This document shows, piece after piece, positions 10,401 to 23,215 of a stretch of DNA of 64,000 bases. Position numbers and translations under genes: made by a program. Source of the DNA: Obelidium mucronatum (lineage: Eukaryota; Chytridiomycota; Chytridiomycetes; Chytridiales; Chytriomycetaceae). The notes below the pieces were generated by a model, which was given only the letters and a program-made list of their open reading frames with translations, searched no databases and had not been told where the DNA came from. Position 1 is the first letter of the stretch. Each line of letters starts with the position of its first letter. The stretch spans positions 1-64,000 of the forward strand of contig JAIVFH010000064.1 of assembly GCA_025765595.1 (NCBI GenBank), given 5' to 3'.

Positions 10401-13400
10401 CAACTCTTCATCATCCAATATATTCCCTTCAGAATTAAATAGAAGCTTGAGAATCTTTTCTTCGATTTCTTTTAGCTGCCTCTTGTCATTAGATATGCTG
10501 ACGATCAAGTTATTTCTCTGCTCCTCTAGCTCTGGCCTTTCGATTTTGACCACATCTGCCAATAATTGCCCTTCAAGCCCTTGCTTAGTCACAGTGAAAT
10601 TAATAATAGTGACTTTGATGCAGACCTCAGGAAGGTAGTGGGGATTCGAAAGTTTTGTGGTGATATAAAGCTTGAAGTTCCTGTCATACTCCACAACAGA
10701 ATCTCCAAGTTTCATCAACAGTCTACCACCTTGTCTTACAGTTTGCTTCAAAAGAAGCGGCTCAATTGCAGGGTCCAACTGCTCGCCGACATCTTCCATT
10801 AGAATTGATTGTCCTGTTCGAACAGCGTTTTCGATAGTCCGCAGAAATTTCGGTTCAGACAACTTCACTACTTTCAAGTTAGTTCCTTCCATCGATCGAA
10901 TCCAGCGATTGGCTTGACCCTGCGGATCAATCATTAGAGGCCATCTGCGACCTCGGGTAACTAGAATTCCATTTTCTGTTGACAATTGATCTGCAGGAAG
11001 TCCTTGAATGTTCCAATCTCTCACGACGGCCTGATCAGCCAAATGGTCCAGTATATTAAAATTCTCGGAGACAGGAATTCCTATATCCTGACATTTTCTG
11101 ATCCAGAGCACGATCAAATCTTGTCGAAAGGTTGAAGTGAAAGCTCCATAATAAGCAACGGAAGCAGCACAGAGGAACATGTTTCCGACGAGCGCATCTA
11201 TCTGAGCTGACAAAATTTCCACTGATTCTGCCCATCGCACTTGCTCATCCGCCAAAGCCAGCGTCAGTTTACTTGCTCGTGCCAACCGCCTTGTGGTTTC
11301 ATCCATTTTTTCGGAGAGCACTTTTTTGCTCTTTATAGAAGCTTCATAAGTATCTTTCAGTTTGTTCAACTGATTTTCAACTTCTTGAAGTGCTGCCGTC
11401 TTTTCTGCTAACTTTGCTCTAGTATCTTCCAAAGTGGCCTGAGCTTCTTCCAACCTCTTCTTTTTTGGAAGCACTTCTTTGAAGACCCGAGAATAGATGT
11501 CCATAGCGATAACCCACATACACATTGATTTGCAAGCTCGGCTAACCTTTTCCACAGATTCAGGTGTAAATATTGGATTATCGACATATTTACGGAGTTT
11601 TTTCGTGATTGACTCTGGAATATTATCTTTATCGTATTCTGCCATCTTTTTCATCAGCTGGGGATCGGACAAGAGCTTTTTACTGCTTTCCCAGTCAGGT
11701 TTAACTTTGAACAATATGCAAATGGCTTCAAGAACAAGCAGCACTAAGTCGGGCGGTTTCGAAAATACTTTCAGTTCAGCTATGTCTTTTTTCTCCAACG
11801 CATCCAAGGCTTTGTAAGCCGCCTGGAGAGCAGGCAGTGCTTCATCCAGATCTTTTTGAGCTTCGGTGGCTATTGATTCCGTTACAATTGCCTTATCCCG
11901 TACGATCGCTTCTTCATCAGACACAACTTTTCGGACGCCATCAGCCATTTCTTGGTCTTTGGCTATCTTCACCATCAGAATCTCAACATCTGTGGCTTTT
12001 TGTTTCAGCTCTGGGCCAAGCTCTTCTAGCTCTATTTGCATGTTTGCAACCAGCGCATTTGTTTCAAGCAATTTGCTCAACCCATTTCGCAAGCGGTCAC
12101 GTCCAGAACCAAGCTCCTTTCGCTTTTCCTGCAACATTGAGGTATAGAGGTTGATTAACTCCAAATATGACGTCGGTGTAGTGTAATATCGCCTTCTGAG
12201 TTCGGCATAGAACTTCTTTGCCAAAGTGCCAACAGATGCATGGATTTCAACACACATTGTCGAAATCTTCTCCCTCATTTCATCGGATCCCAGATCTACG
12301 AACTCAAAAAACCTTTTGGAAACAGAAAGCAGCGCATCTTTCGGCCATTCGTCAAACCAATCAATTGTAGAGCAGTTTACTAATGATGGAAACATTCGGC
12401 AGCGATTCCTGAAAGCATCACCAACAGGACTTGTTGCCAAAACAATATGTAAATTGTCTCGAACTCTATTGATGAAGAGTTGATAAACGGAGTCTCGATC
12501 TTCAGGCAAGCCCTTTTCCCTGGCAATTGGACGCAGCTCCCCCAGGATCTTTTCCCGCTCATCCACCTCAAGCAAGTTAGGAACCTCTCCAGAGTTAAGA
12601 ATTGAGTTAATATCTTCCAAGAATGATTCTCTCTTGATTTGAGTGTCTGATAGAAGGAACACCGTATTCTTTCCATCTACACCTGAGCTGCGATAGAGCT
12701 TTTTCAAATCCTCTCGCCATTCGACTGTATCGTATGTTCGAGTGAGTTCAATTTGAAAGCATTGGAAATCGGCTATATGGCACGCAAGTCGCGTTAAAGA
12801 TTGTTTCCCAGTTCCACCAACTCCAACAAGTAAAGCATTTCCCCTAGGCTGCCGAATGATTCTAGATATTCGACTAATATGCTGTTTGGCGTCCATAAAA
12901 AATATCAATCGTATGTCTTTGCTCATGGTTACATTGAATTCCTCTAGGTACTCCTCCAAAAGAACATTCATGATTTTCATGTCGGTAAACTCGATATACT
13001 GGCGATCTTCAACAGGTACGCCCCGTTTTGAAAAATCTCCGAAAATGATAGGCTTTTCTACCAAGATGTCTTTTGGAATGTTCACCCCAAAATTTCGATC
13101 AACTAATTCCGAAACCAGTTTGAAAAAAAATAAGCGATCATGCTCATCAATCAATCGATCATGAAAGACACGAGATGATTCGTGAATAAACGCTTTGGCA
13201 ATATCTGCTTTCGTTGTCACATTTACTGGCTGAAACTGTAAGATTCCTTGGACTACTTTGGATAGATCACGAAGGTTAAACGTATAATGTGATTTAGCAG
13301 GCGTTGGAAGGAGCTGAGTACACATGCTGTGATATATTTCAATCGCAGAATTTACAATGGCGTCTGTTGAAAGTTTGACTTCGTTTGGAAACGGCTTCAG

Positions 13401-16400
13401 AAAACCCTCCACAATGGACTTAAAAATCTTTGACAGCGACATTTCGCTCGGAGATGGAATATTGAGCATATTAAAATGGCGCAAGAAGCGAGGTGTTACA
13501 ATGTTACGACCACCTGAAGCTTTGTCAGTAAGGACTTTTCTGTGATGTGATATTACCTCCTGGTGGGGCACAACAAGTCACAAGCTCTATATCCTGAACT
13601 ACTTTCCAGATCAGTTTTTCACGATCATAAAAACCTCCAAAATCTATGTACTGGCGGACAAGCTCAATTGGCGGCTGAGATCCATACGTATCCAGTTTTG
13701 GCATATTCAAATCGTCAATAAACAAAACTATTTTACTCCATCCAGTCGGCGCGCCATTTATATTCTTCCGTTTCTTCTCGAGCTTGAGCTCCATGTACTG
13801 TTGTGTCTGTTCGCTGGTTGTCTGTGCCGAGAAGTTCAGCGGGATAACTATGTATCCTTTCGGTTTACTGATTCGATTGAGGAGGTCCTGTACAATAACA
13901 GATTTCCCAACTCCAGTTCCTCCCGTAAATAAAGTGCGAAATCCGTTTGTCAGAAGTGCTTCTAGTAGATAGGCATATTTGATGGTATCTGGTGTCGGAA
14001 CAATCATTTGGAAGTAAGGGATGTCTCTTGAATATGTAAATGAAGGGACAATATCCTCCCATACTCCGAATCCTTTTCGTTTCAAGTCAACGTAATGGGC
14101 AAAAATTGAGTTTGAACTTGGCATGGAAAACTCTGGTATTGGAGAGTTGTCAACCATGTCTCTCAAAAAGGTGTCGAATTTCTCCTGGTTTCCATCTGCT
14201 AGGTTTCCTCCGATGGACCAAGCGTAGCAGAAGAAAAATATATGATTCAAAACCCCCCGCAAATCTTGAACATCCGAGCCAAAGTCGATTTCTCCTGACT
14301 TACTTAAGAACGTGGACATCAAATTGCACAACGATACCACAAGATTGATATTGACCGAAGGTACAAACTCGGTGCAACTCTTACGAACAAACCTGAGCCC
14401 TTTCTCAACAAAGCTCTCCATCAAGAACTCAATGTGCTCTTTTGCACTGTCTTGGATGAATGAGGGAAGCTTCCGAAGCCATGACCTAACATACGGCCAC
14501 CAACCAAGGCTTACAGGATCCATATACACCTAATTTAATTATTCAGTAGACGTCACAGGATAGTTTGCTTATTTACCATCCCACACCGCGACACGGTTGC
14601 AGGAGAGGCGACAGCAAGGTCCATAACTTCAAACAACATGTGCATTGAGTTGTTCATTTTGATACGTTCGCCATTGATTAAAGTTAGAAGTTTGTTGTCA
14701 TCTAAAACGGTGTTCATGTTTTCAATCCATAAGGCGTCGACAGGTCCATCCAAAACGGTCCACTTCTCGTCAGGTGAAGGATCGGCGACTTGCTCTCGGA
14801 AAATACAGCCAATCAATCCGTCTTTCCACTCCATAGTAGCCAGATTAAATTGACCATAAAGGTCTGTCATGGCGACACACTTGAAACAACTCAGTTTTTA
14901 CGAAAATCACACCACAAGCCTCACCTTTGGATTCAACACCCAAGTTTTGACCTTTTCAAAGTTAACGTTTGCTGGATATCTGTCTTTCAAACGGGTGTTC
15001 GCTTCCCTCAGAATCTCATAACAGGTAGTTTTTCCACCACCAGTGGGTCTAAATAAATCTCAGAATTATTGATCCCAAATCTTTCCGACGACTTACCCCA
15101 CAAGCATGACGCCATGTCTGATTCGCATGGTTTCATAAAGTTGGCAAATACGTGTGATAAATGAGTCCACTACCTCCAAAGAACGCTCGTGCATGACTTC
15201 TTTAAAAGCATTGATAAGCAAACTGAAGTCTTTCTCAATGATTGTAACACCCGGAAATAGATCTTGAAGGATTCCGGCAAATAGGCAAACATCCTCTTCC
15301 AGAAATTTGGGAAGATTTGAATCTCTCAAAGATCGAATGAGAACAACATCCTCAGGTAACTCTGGACTGGCTCTTTTTAACGCTCCGGCCATTATAAGTA
15401 CAGACTTTACGGCCCTCATTCTATTTAAATCAGTTTACGACGATCGCTTCTTAAAATAAAAGCTTCTTACCCGAAATCGTAGTGATCTTGCTGCGAAAGC
15501 TGTTCTGAGCACAGTTTATATAGATTCACAACTTTCCCAGCAAACTTTTTGGCACTTTCAAATCCTTCAGAGAATAGCATGATTTCAGCAATAAGGCCAT
15601 AGTCAGGTATCATCATTGATATAGGTCGGAAAAGCGCCTTTAAATTATCGGGAAGCTCTGTCCTTCCTGCATATCCAGGATTCATTGCTAAACACAATGT
15701 TAATACATACTGCACGACTAATAAGTTTAAGCTTAACTGATAAACGCAGCGCATGTATCTATCAGTCGAATCTCTCGACCTTCAAAGTTAAATTTGGTCG
15801 CCTTGACATCCTTTGCCGCCTTTATCGTCAAAAGTTGTTGAGCTATCACAGACAGCACCTCAATATCTATTCTATTGAATTCGTCGAAGCATGCCCAAGC
15901 TCCAGACTGGGCCAACCCAGCAAACATTTTTCCTGTAGTATGTATAGGTTTAGATCAAAATAACCCTCGATAGAAACGAACCCATCATTTTGTAATCGAG
16001 ACCGTCTGAACAATTGAATACAACACATTGTCGCGCAAGTGCTTTGGCGAGGTCCTTGACAGTCTCCGTTTTTCCTGTTCCAGCTGCAGCGATTTTAGAG
16101 GCATCAACTTAGTATGAATACCGTACCAGGGCCAACAGGGGAGCCTCCTAAGTTGAGTTGCATTGCGCCAGTGAGAGTTAAATAACACCGATCTGTTAAA
16201 GGCGTAATGACCAAGCGAGGAGAACATCCCAAGTATTCATAGCCGTAGGAAAATACCGATGAGGACATCTTCACATTGCACGTGTCCAAATCCATATCCC
16301 TAATTCAAACACGGTAAACATATGAAATTTCAGTTTAGACTTTACCAATAATATCTGAGTTGTTTAGTCCACTCGAAATCAGCGAGGCCCGTAACTTTCG

Positions 16401-19400
16401 CCTGAACCAGGCTCTGCACAATATCTCTATTGTGAACATCAATAGTTATTAAAGCCCCAAGCACAGCACGCTGAATTTTTGTCAGCTCTCCTCGAACCAA
16501 GCCCGCCAAAGCCGACAAATTATTTATAGAGTCTTGCTTCAGAGAGACAAGTGATCGATTGGGATCACTGGATTTGATTGCTTCACTGACATCACGGGTC
16601 CAGATTATTTGATTACCCGTAACAACTACTTGTCCGGCATGCTCTTTAACCCAGTCTGCACGTTTGGCGCCCTCATACTCACTGATAGCGATCTTAACCA
16701 GCCTTCGTAAAACGCTAAACATTGCTTCTTCTACTGCTCCCAACCACGCTTCTACATTTCCTCGCGCCTTGATGGTTTTGGTAAATTTGACGCATTCTCC
16801 CTCGGGACTGACCATCGCCACAATATCAATGCTTTTTGGATCGCTAGAAAATTCAAGGCTCTTGATGGCATCGAAGCATTTGCTCAGATGTGGTTGAACG
16901 GCTTGTGGGTTTCTGGTTTGCGACAAGATCTCAAGCAGCTCATCGTTGGATAGAAAGTAGAAACGAGGGAATAAAAGGCGTTTAGATTCTAAATAGTCCT
17001 CCAAACATTTTTGAATTTGGTCCAGCAAAACGTTATTTTGTTGCAAACTCTCCAAGAGTCCAGCCACAGTTCCTGACTTGATTGCATTTGGGTTTCTCGC
17101 CACCCTCCTCATAATATCTTTCCAAGTTCGATCCACTTGAGCAAACATTCTCGCTTCATCGGGGAGCTGCCGTTGAATATCTGGGGCAGAGAAAATGCTT
17201 TCCAAATATAACCAGTTCCTTTGACAGGTGAGCCACGCATCAAGCGTTTCGGAAAACAGAGCAAGCTGGCGATCCCATTTATCAACCTCGCCCTTGATAG
17301 GACCAATGAATCTTGAGCTTTTGATTGTTGCAACAGTAACTTGACTGTCCTCTAGAAGGGTTTGAATATCCTCTACCGTTCCGAGAATATACACATCTTT
17401 CGAATCCCGGTAACCAATAACTATGAATTCAGCCTCATTCCAGTTCTTAACTACTTTTGCAAGCATTTCTTCCAAAGCCGCTTCACTGCCAGCCTGGCTG
17501 GATATGTTGGAGATTTCATCCTTGAAATCAAAGACGCGCAATTCAATAAGTCTACCCAGGGTAAATGTTTCATCTTTGTTGAGCTGTTTTCCAAGTGCAT
17601 CTTGAATTCTATCCCAGTGTCTTTGCTTCAACGCCTGGTTCCTCAAATCAACAATTGTCGGGTACATTGTTCTAAATTCATCAACCATTGACTTGAGTTT
17701 GGGGACAACATCATTGGGAGGCAATCCTTTATCTAGCGAATATACTGTTTTCAGATAAACTTGTATCTGAGCACTGACTTCTTCAATATTCAAGGACTCA
17801 AAAGGTTGAGACTTCCATTCACTAACAAAACCAATCAGCAACACGACCAAAGAAGGCGTCACACTTTCACATACCGAGCCATTTGGGACCACTCCTTTAA
17901 GCTTATCCAAAGAGTACTTTTCAGTTGGACTTCGTTTAATGTCTCCTCTAATTCCCCACTTGATGTTGATTTCTTTTTGGGATCCTTCTCTTCGACTTTC
18001 TTATCGCCAAAAGAAGAGCCCCCGTTCCTAAAAAGCTCTCCCCACATTTCATACTTCTTTTTTTTACATTCAATGGAGTTCAGTGCCGTTTTTAACTCCG
18101 CCAAGAAAGCAATGACAGCATCACTGTTGGCTCCAAGGTTCAAAACAACTGGGTCTTGGGCTCTATTTCGCACATCGCTAACTTCACCCATCAAATCAGA
18201 CATGGATTTTTCAAGTTCTGCACTGAATCGAGTAATGCTCTCTTCCTTGGTATCAGTGGCCATATCCACAGCCTCTTGCAAAGAGCGAAGTGTGGGACCC
18301 AAAGTTTGATACAACGCCAAATCCGTCGGTTGGATAGTAATTCTATAGTTATCCAGGAGATGATAGAGGCGGGCGACTTCATCATGCATACTCTCAACAA
18401 GTGGAAGCGCCACTTTGACTGAATGAAGTATATTAGTATATCAAACGAGAATCGCTTGAGTCTTACTCTTTTCCAGCCATCCCAAATATTCAACAAATGC
18501 TTCGACGCTTCCTGATTGAGAATTTAGCATTCTAACCCACGTTTGTAGCTCCGTCAGAAGAAGTTCGTTTTTGTTTCTTGCCAGGCCAGGCAAGATTTTT
18601 GCGACATCTGAGAAACAGCGCTCAGGGCTAGGAACTAAGATGCTCTTTAGATTGGTAGTATCTACATCCACGTTGTTGATTTTGCTCGACAGCGGTATGG
18701 CACTCATTGTTTGACGTTGACTTTGAAATGTTGCCAAGGCCTCTTCAAAGAACTCGTATAAAGGAGAAAACGGCTCTTCGTCTCTTGTCTCGATTGTGCT
18801 CCCGATTTCTAAAACACTTCGCATGTTCTCTGCTTCAGGCGGAACTTCTTCACCCCTAGCCAACAACGCGGCTCGTTTCATTTTTTGGGATTTCTCTTCA
18901 TATGCAGTAAGCACACTACTCATTCCCTCGTCGCCAGAATAAGTGGCAAGTACAACTGCAACTGGGCCACCAACTTGCTTTAACTGTTTGAGCGCATCGA
19001 AATATTCGTTCTCGATCCACATATTTCTGACGTCATTGAATGTCAACAACCATTCGGCGGCATTCAAGAAGATTCCCACCATGACACCTCGAATTCTACC
19101 ACAAATTTCTCGGAAATATCCTCCCTCAGTTATAATATTTGTTATTTGTGGCCCTTCTCCAAACTCCGATTCTTCGAGGCCTCTCTTTGAACTATAAGCC
19201 CCACCAGTCAAGTTCGATGGATCAAGGAATGGAATAGTGTTTGTGAGTAGCTTAAATTCTTCCACAGCCAAAACATATGATTTGAGGAGTTCGTCAATAG
19301 CATTTAAAAAGTCCGGGAGCGATGGTTCAAAATACAAGTGCTTTGTTGAGCTTAACTGATGAAGGAGAAGTTCCAGTTTGAATAGAGGGCACTCCTTCAC

Positions 19401-22186
19401 TTTCATCATGGCAGACTTATTCGGAAGAACTGACTTGCCATTCCTGAACGAAGGAAGGGTATCGTCTATCTCCATCTCGTTTTCATGCTTTTCGTCGTCA
19501 TAAACGTCGCGAATTTCAATCTTTTGAATTGCGGCACGCAAGATTCCGCTTAGAATGGACGCAAATCCATCAAAGCCACAGATCATCAGCTGGCTAGTAC
19601 CCACTTCTGGACCGACAATTACACCCCCAACTTGAACAGTTCCATTAGTAATAAGAGTAGAGCCAATTTGATCTAAGCTGCCCATGTTGAGGCTTGAGTT
19701 TGAAGACACCTTTCTGGCTTGATCTAACACTGCATTCACTGCATTTGCCACATCATCCCCGCCCGGTCGCTCAAGAGACATAAGCAATCCGATCTGCTCG
19801 TCTCTAATTGGATCGTTTTCTTCATAGCCATCTACAACTACATCGGCATCAACACATCCCCAGAAAACACGTTTCAACAAATCTTTGACTGAGTCTACAG
19901 CCAACATATGAAGAGTATTCACAACCATATAGTCAACCAGCTTGACAAATCTTTGGAGTCTCAAGCACTCACTTCTCCTAGCACTTTGCTCGGTAAAACT
20001 CAATCTCGGACCAGTAACCAGTCCGTTCAACTCTCTTTCTTGTTCGTTTTCATCTCTCTCTTTCAAAGTCGTATCAAACCCTTTTTCTTTCAAACACCTT
20101 GTGGCTGCATCAACGATGAGTGTTCTTAGATTAGCTTCCCAGTCATGGAGAGCACCATCGGTAATATTTTTCACCCAATCCAGCTGCTCTTTCAAAAACT
20201 CGGATAACTCATAACTCCTTTCCTCGTCCAACCTGACGAGGTTTTTCTCGACGCCAAAAACAGTGCACAGCACTCTTACTTGAATCAAAGTAGGGCATAG
20301 AATCGGATGGGCCAGAAAGAGCTTCTTTTGTAATGCCTGTTTGGACTTAACAATTTTGGAATGTAACACAGTTCGATGCCACACGGTGAAGCATTTCCAA
20401 AGGCGGTATCGATAGAAAAATGGTATCTGAAGAAGTTTATGGAACAGTTTGTGCTCTCGGAGCCACTGCTGTGTTGGGGTGAATTCACCATGTCCGAGAG
20501 CATTAAAGCAAGTAATTCCCTGAGGTAATAATTGTTAGATTAAGGGAAGGTTCTGAATGCACTCATACATTTTTGCTGATGGTATAGTATCCGTCTTCCT
20601 TTTTGATATCTTTATAGTCCAGAATCTCCAGGTTGTATGGATTAAATGTGGAGTTTCCAAGTCTAAGAGAAGGCTTAATAGCCTGTAAGTACGCGAATTC
20701 TTTTGTATCTCCACGCGCTTCAATGTATTGAATGAACTGAAAAGGATTTTTGCACTGGCGAAGGCCCGAAGGTGGTACTTCCTCTGATCCCATTTGAAAT
20801 GTGTATTTTAGAAGTTTCTTGCTTTGTTCTTCGGCATGTGATATCACTTTTCTCTCTTTTCCTTTGATAAGCAGAGATGTGTCACCACTAACAGTGTCGA
20901 TGACCATCAAATCGCTAGAGGCAACTTTATCAGGAGTATACCCCTCAGCTTTGACTCCCAAATCTGAAATAGTTTGGTCTGGAAGCATCAATCGGACGCG
21001 CTTGACGTCCGCCGATTTGCTGAGCGATTGTGGCGCGAGTATGGATCGGTTCTGATTCAGGTTCTCAGTTGGGGCTGAAGCAATTGGAGGGACAACTGGT
21101 GTGCTTGAGAATCCGTTTCTCACATGCCCAAGACCAAACTTATCAAGTTCATCAGGAAGGTCCATAAGCACCTCGGCGCGTCTTTTTGGTCTCAACAGCG
21201 AATTAATGGTGTCTATGTCCATTTCTTGGTATAAGCGCCCAGTTGCGGCGCTTTCTGGACGAGAAGATGCCTGTGAAGGAGGTCGACTATGTGTTTGACG
21301 CGCTTGGTGTCCAGGCGTTGAACTAATGGGCAGAATGACTGGCCGTTTGGCTTTTAGAACCAATCGAGGGCTCCTCCCATTACCAGAGCCGCCAATACTC
21401 GGAGTCTTTGGGAATGTAGGAATTTCTCTCTCGGCCTGTATTTGAGTGCCCATTTTAAGTGTGTTTATGTGGTTACTTGATGATAATTACTTACCGCCTG
21501 GGCTATAACACGTGGAGTAGAAGTACCGCTGTTATCAGTACCAATCAATGGATCCAGTTTACAAGGAGCAGCAACAGATGAGTTACAGTAGCCTCGAGAT
21601 GAAACACTAACAGTATCATCATCATCCCCAAATTCACCCTTTTGGGCAAATAAGCTAGCCGGTGCACTTGAGAGGCGCATTGGGCTCGCGTAGGCAGCAT
21701 TGGACGTAGATGTACTCAGTGCAGAGCCGATGCGGCGGGGGGTGTTTTGACCAGAGTAAATTGATTTGTCATAGTCAGAGTTGTAGTTATCTGGTTTGTA
21801 CAGCGGCAAAGGAAAATTAAAATGGGGATTTTCCTTGCGAGCCGAAGTAGTGTACAGCCTCTGAGTCAATACTGCCTGGGCTGCATGACCCTGTCGTTCT
21901 ATTTGAGAGCGATGGGATGCCTTTGAAGAGGCGGAGTTTGGAGGAATATGATGCGGTAAAACAGGAGGCAGCTGGTTTGTGCTCGCCGTCGGAGCCGTGG
22001 CTGCGCGAGGGGTCGCTGTTGTGTTTGGTCAGGATTCCGGTCAAACTCGTTCACGACGTGCATGCGATCAACTAATCAAATACCTGGATTAAACGGCGAT
22101 AAATCAGCTGAATTTGAGTTTCCGCTTCGTCGTCTGCCTGAAAGCGGTGGTGTTTTTCCAGTCAAAGAGTCGCCAAGTTGATCCAT
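7488..22186 (-). CDS. DNAH6: Axonemal inner-arm dynein heavy chain, DNAH6-like
   Basis: Motor subunit of a single-headed inner-arm ciliary dynein; it drives microtubule sliding in the flagellum. Nineteen exons were traced: 22186-22084, 22000-21495, 21435-20569, 20519-18467, 18418-17875, 17821-16346, 16299-16127, 16083-15982, 15932-15738, 15687-15471, 15420-15097, 15048-14925, 14879-14577, 14529-13557, 13513-9122, 9077-8163, 8109-7796, 7743-7546 and 7511-7488. Together they give 13,803 nt in one frame (4600 residues). In order: a Ser/Pro-rich extension of about 490 residues, the tail and linker (ending RYYW), AAA1 with [10 protein letters not shown] (about 1905), AAA2 GPTGGGKTT (about 2187), AAA3 GGTGVGKS (about 2535), AAA4 GVGGTGKQS (about 2885), a long coiled-coil stalk with the microtubule-binding tip, AAA5/6 and the C-terminal domain. 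AAA1 reads [16 protein letters not shown], the DNAH6 style. The last exon is a 24-nt microexon; reading through it would give a different short tail. The heavy chain looks intact. Confidence 0.93.
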
Positions 22187-22331
22187 TTTACAGTTTCTCA
22201 ATAAGATCTGAAGCATTCAGAGTCAGTAATATTTCTTTTGTAAGCAGCGTGAATGAAAGAATTGAATGCGCTCTTACCTGTGGTGGTTGGAGTTTGTCGA
22301 CGTTTGTTTGTTTTTGTTTGTTTTTTACAAA
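22187..22331. promoter_or_regulatory. Bidirectional promoter region
   Basis: Only 145 nt separate the start codon of the dynein gene (22186, minus strand) from the proposed start of the TMEM242-like gene (22332, plus strand), so the two must share promoter sequence. The interval contains T-rich and TTTG-repeat stretches and no clear TATA box. The regulatory role is inferred from geometry alone. Confidence 0.5.
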
Positions 22332-23097
22332 ATGACAGTGGAAGAACAAAGCAACGTGGCGCGATATGGAAAGTGAGGAAGAACCTACGCAATTCCGCCA
22401 GGGAAGATGGCTTGAATCTAACAAGTTTGCTTGTTAGGATGGCACTCGGCCTGGCGTCGGCGGCGGCTTTTGGAGGTAGGGGTAAACTTGAGTAGCCTAC
22501 AGTCTCTCACAATGCATCAACAACAGGAATTCTCTTCACAATGAACATGCGCTCCAAAGGTTGTCCTGGTTGCTTTCTTTGGTCGTCAATCTAACCTTCT
22601 ACTGGCTTCTCTTCATTTGATAAGGCAAGATGGAAATGCCGCTGGCGAAACTGATGGAAACGTCACACGCTGCTAGAGCCGCTGATCCTAAGCTAGCAGC
22701 TTATATGTTTGCTGGGAGAGCCTTCTTCACTGGAACAGCGTTGACGTTGTCAGCATCGCTTGCTATCACCATGGGTGTTGCAACTGCTCTGGATGTCAAC
22801 AGTGTACTGCGTTTTTATTGCCTTTGCTAATCCTTTTTCTGATTATGTTTGTCAAATCAGCTAAAGGACTTTTCAACACGCATGAAATCTTTGAGCAACA
22901 AAAGTATTCCGGCATTGAAGGGGGCTTATTCTGACAATCACGACAACGAAGTAGATGATGCTGCATACGAATTTGCATTAGCGTGGAAGGAAGAAGTGCG
23001 AAAGGAGGCGGAAGAAGGCCCAGCTTTCACTGACAATCGGTACCACCAAGAAATCAGAACACGCATCAACAAAGGCCTTCCATTTACACCAAATTGA
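22332..23097 (+). CDS. TMEM242: TMEM242-like mitochondrial membrane protein
   Basis: Four exons (22332-22372, 22438-22475, 22625-22803, 22861-23097) join in phase to give 164 residues. The first intron has a TCTAAC branch site. The sequence has two hydrophobic segments (MALGLASAAAFGG and FFTGTALTLSASLAITMGVA) and the family's characteristic end of the second helix, ALDVNSLKDFSTRMKS. That matches the ALGV-S-x-DF-x-x-KM pattern of TMEM242 (DUF1358), a metazoan factor that helps assemble the c-ring of mitochondrial ATP synthase together with TMEM70. A basic/acidic tail of about 75 residues follows. The N-terminus is short, and the choice of start depends on accepting the first two small exons. 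It converges on the nucleolin-like gene, with 118 nt between the stop codons. Confidence 0.6.
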
Positions 23098-23215
23098 ACT
23101 GAAACCGATATTTGAAGAATAAACTGAAATGTATTTGTCCCAAAATAAACAAAGTGGAGTTAAGCAAAGAAATTATAACAGTCAGTACCCAGGCCTCATG
23201 CAGTATGCCAAACCT

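Noticed and set aside
13514..13556. Possible frameshift in the dynein gene near APPGG
   Set aside because: A 43-nt GT-AG intron restores the expected [14 protein letters not shown] exactly, so no damage is present.
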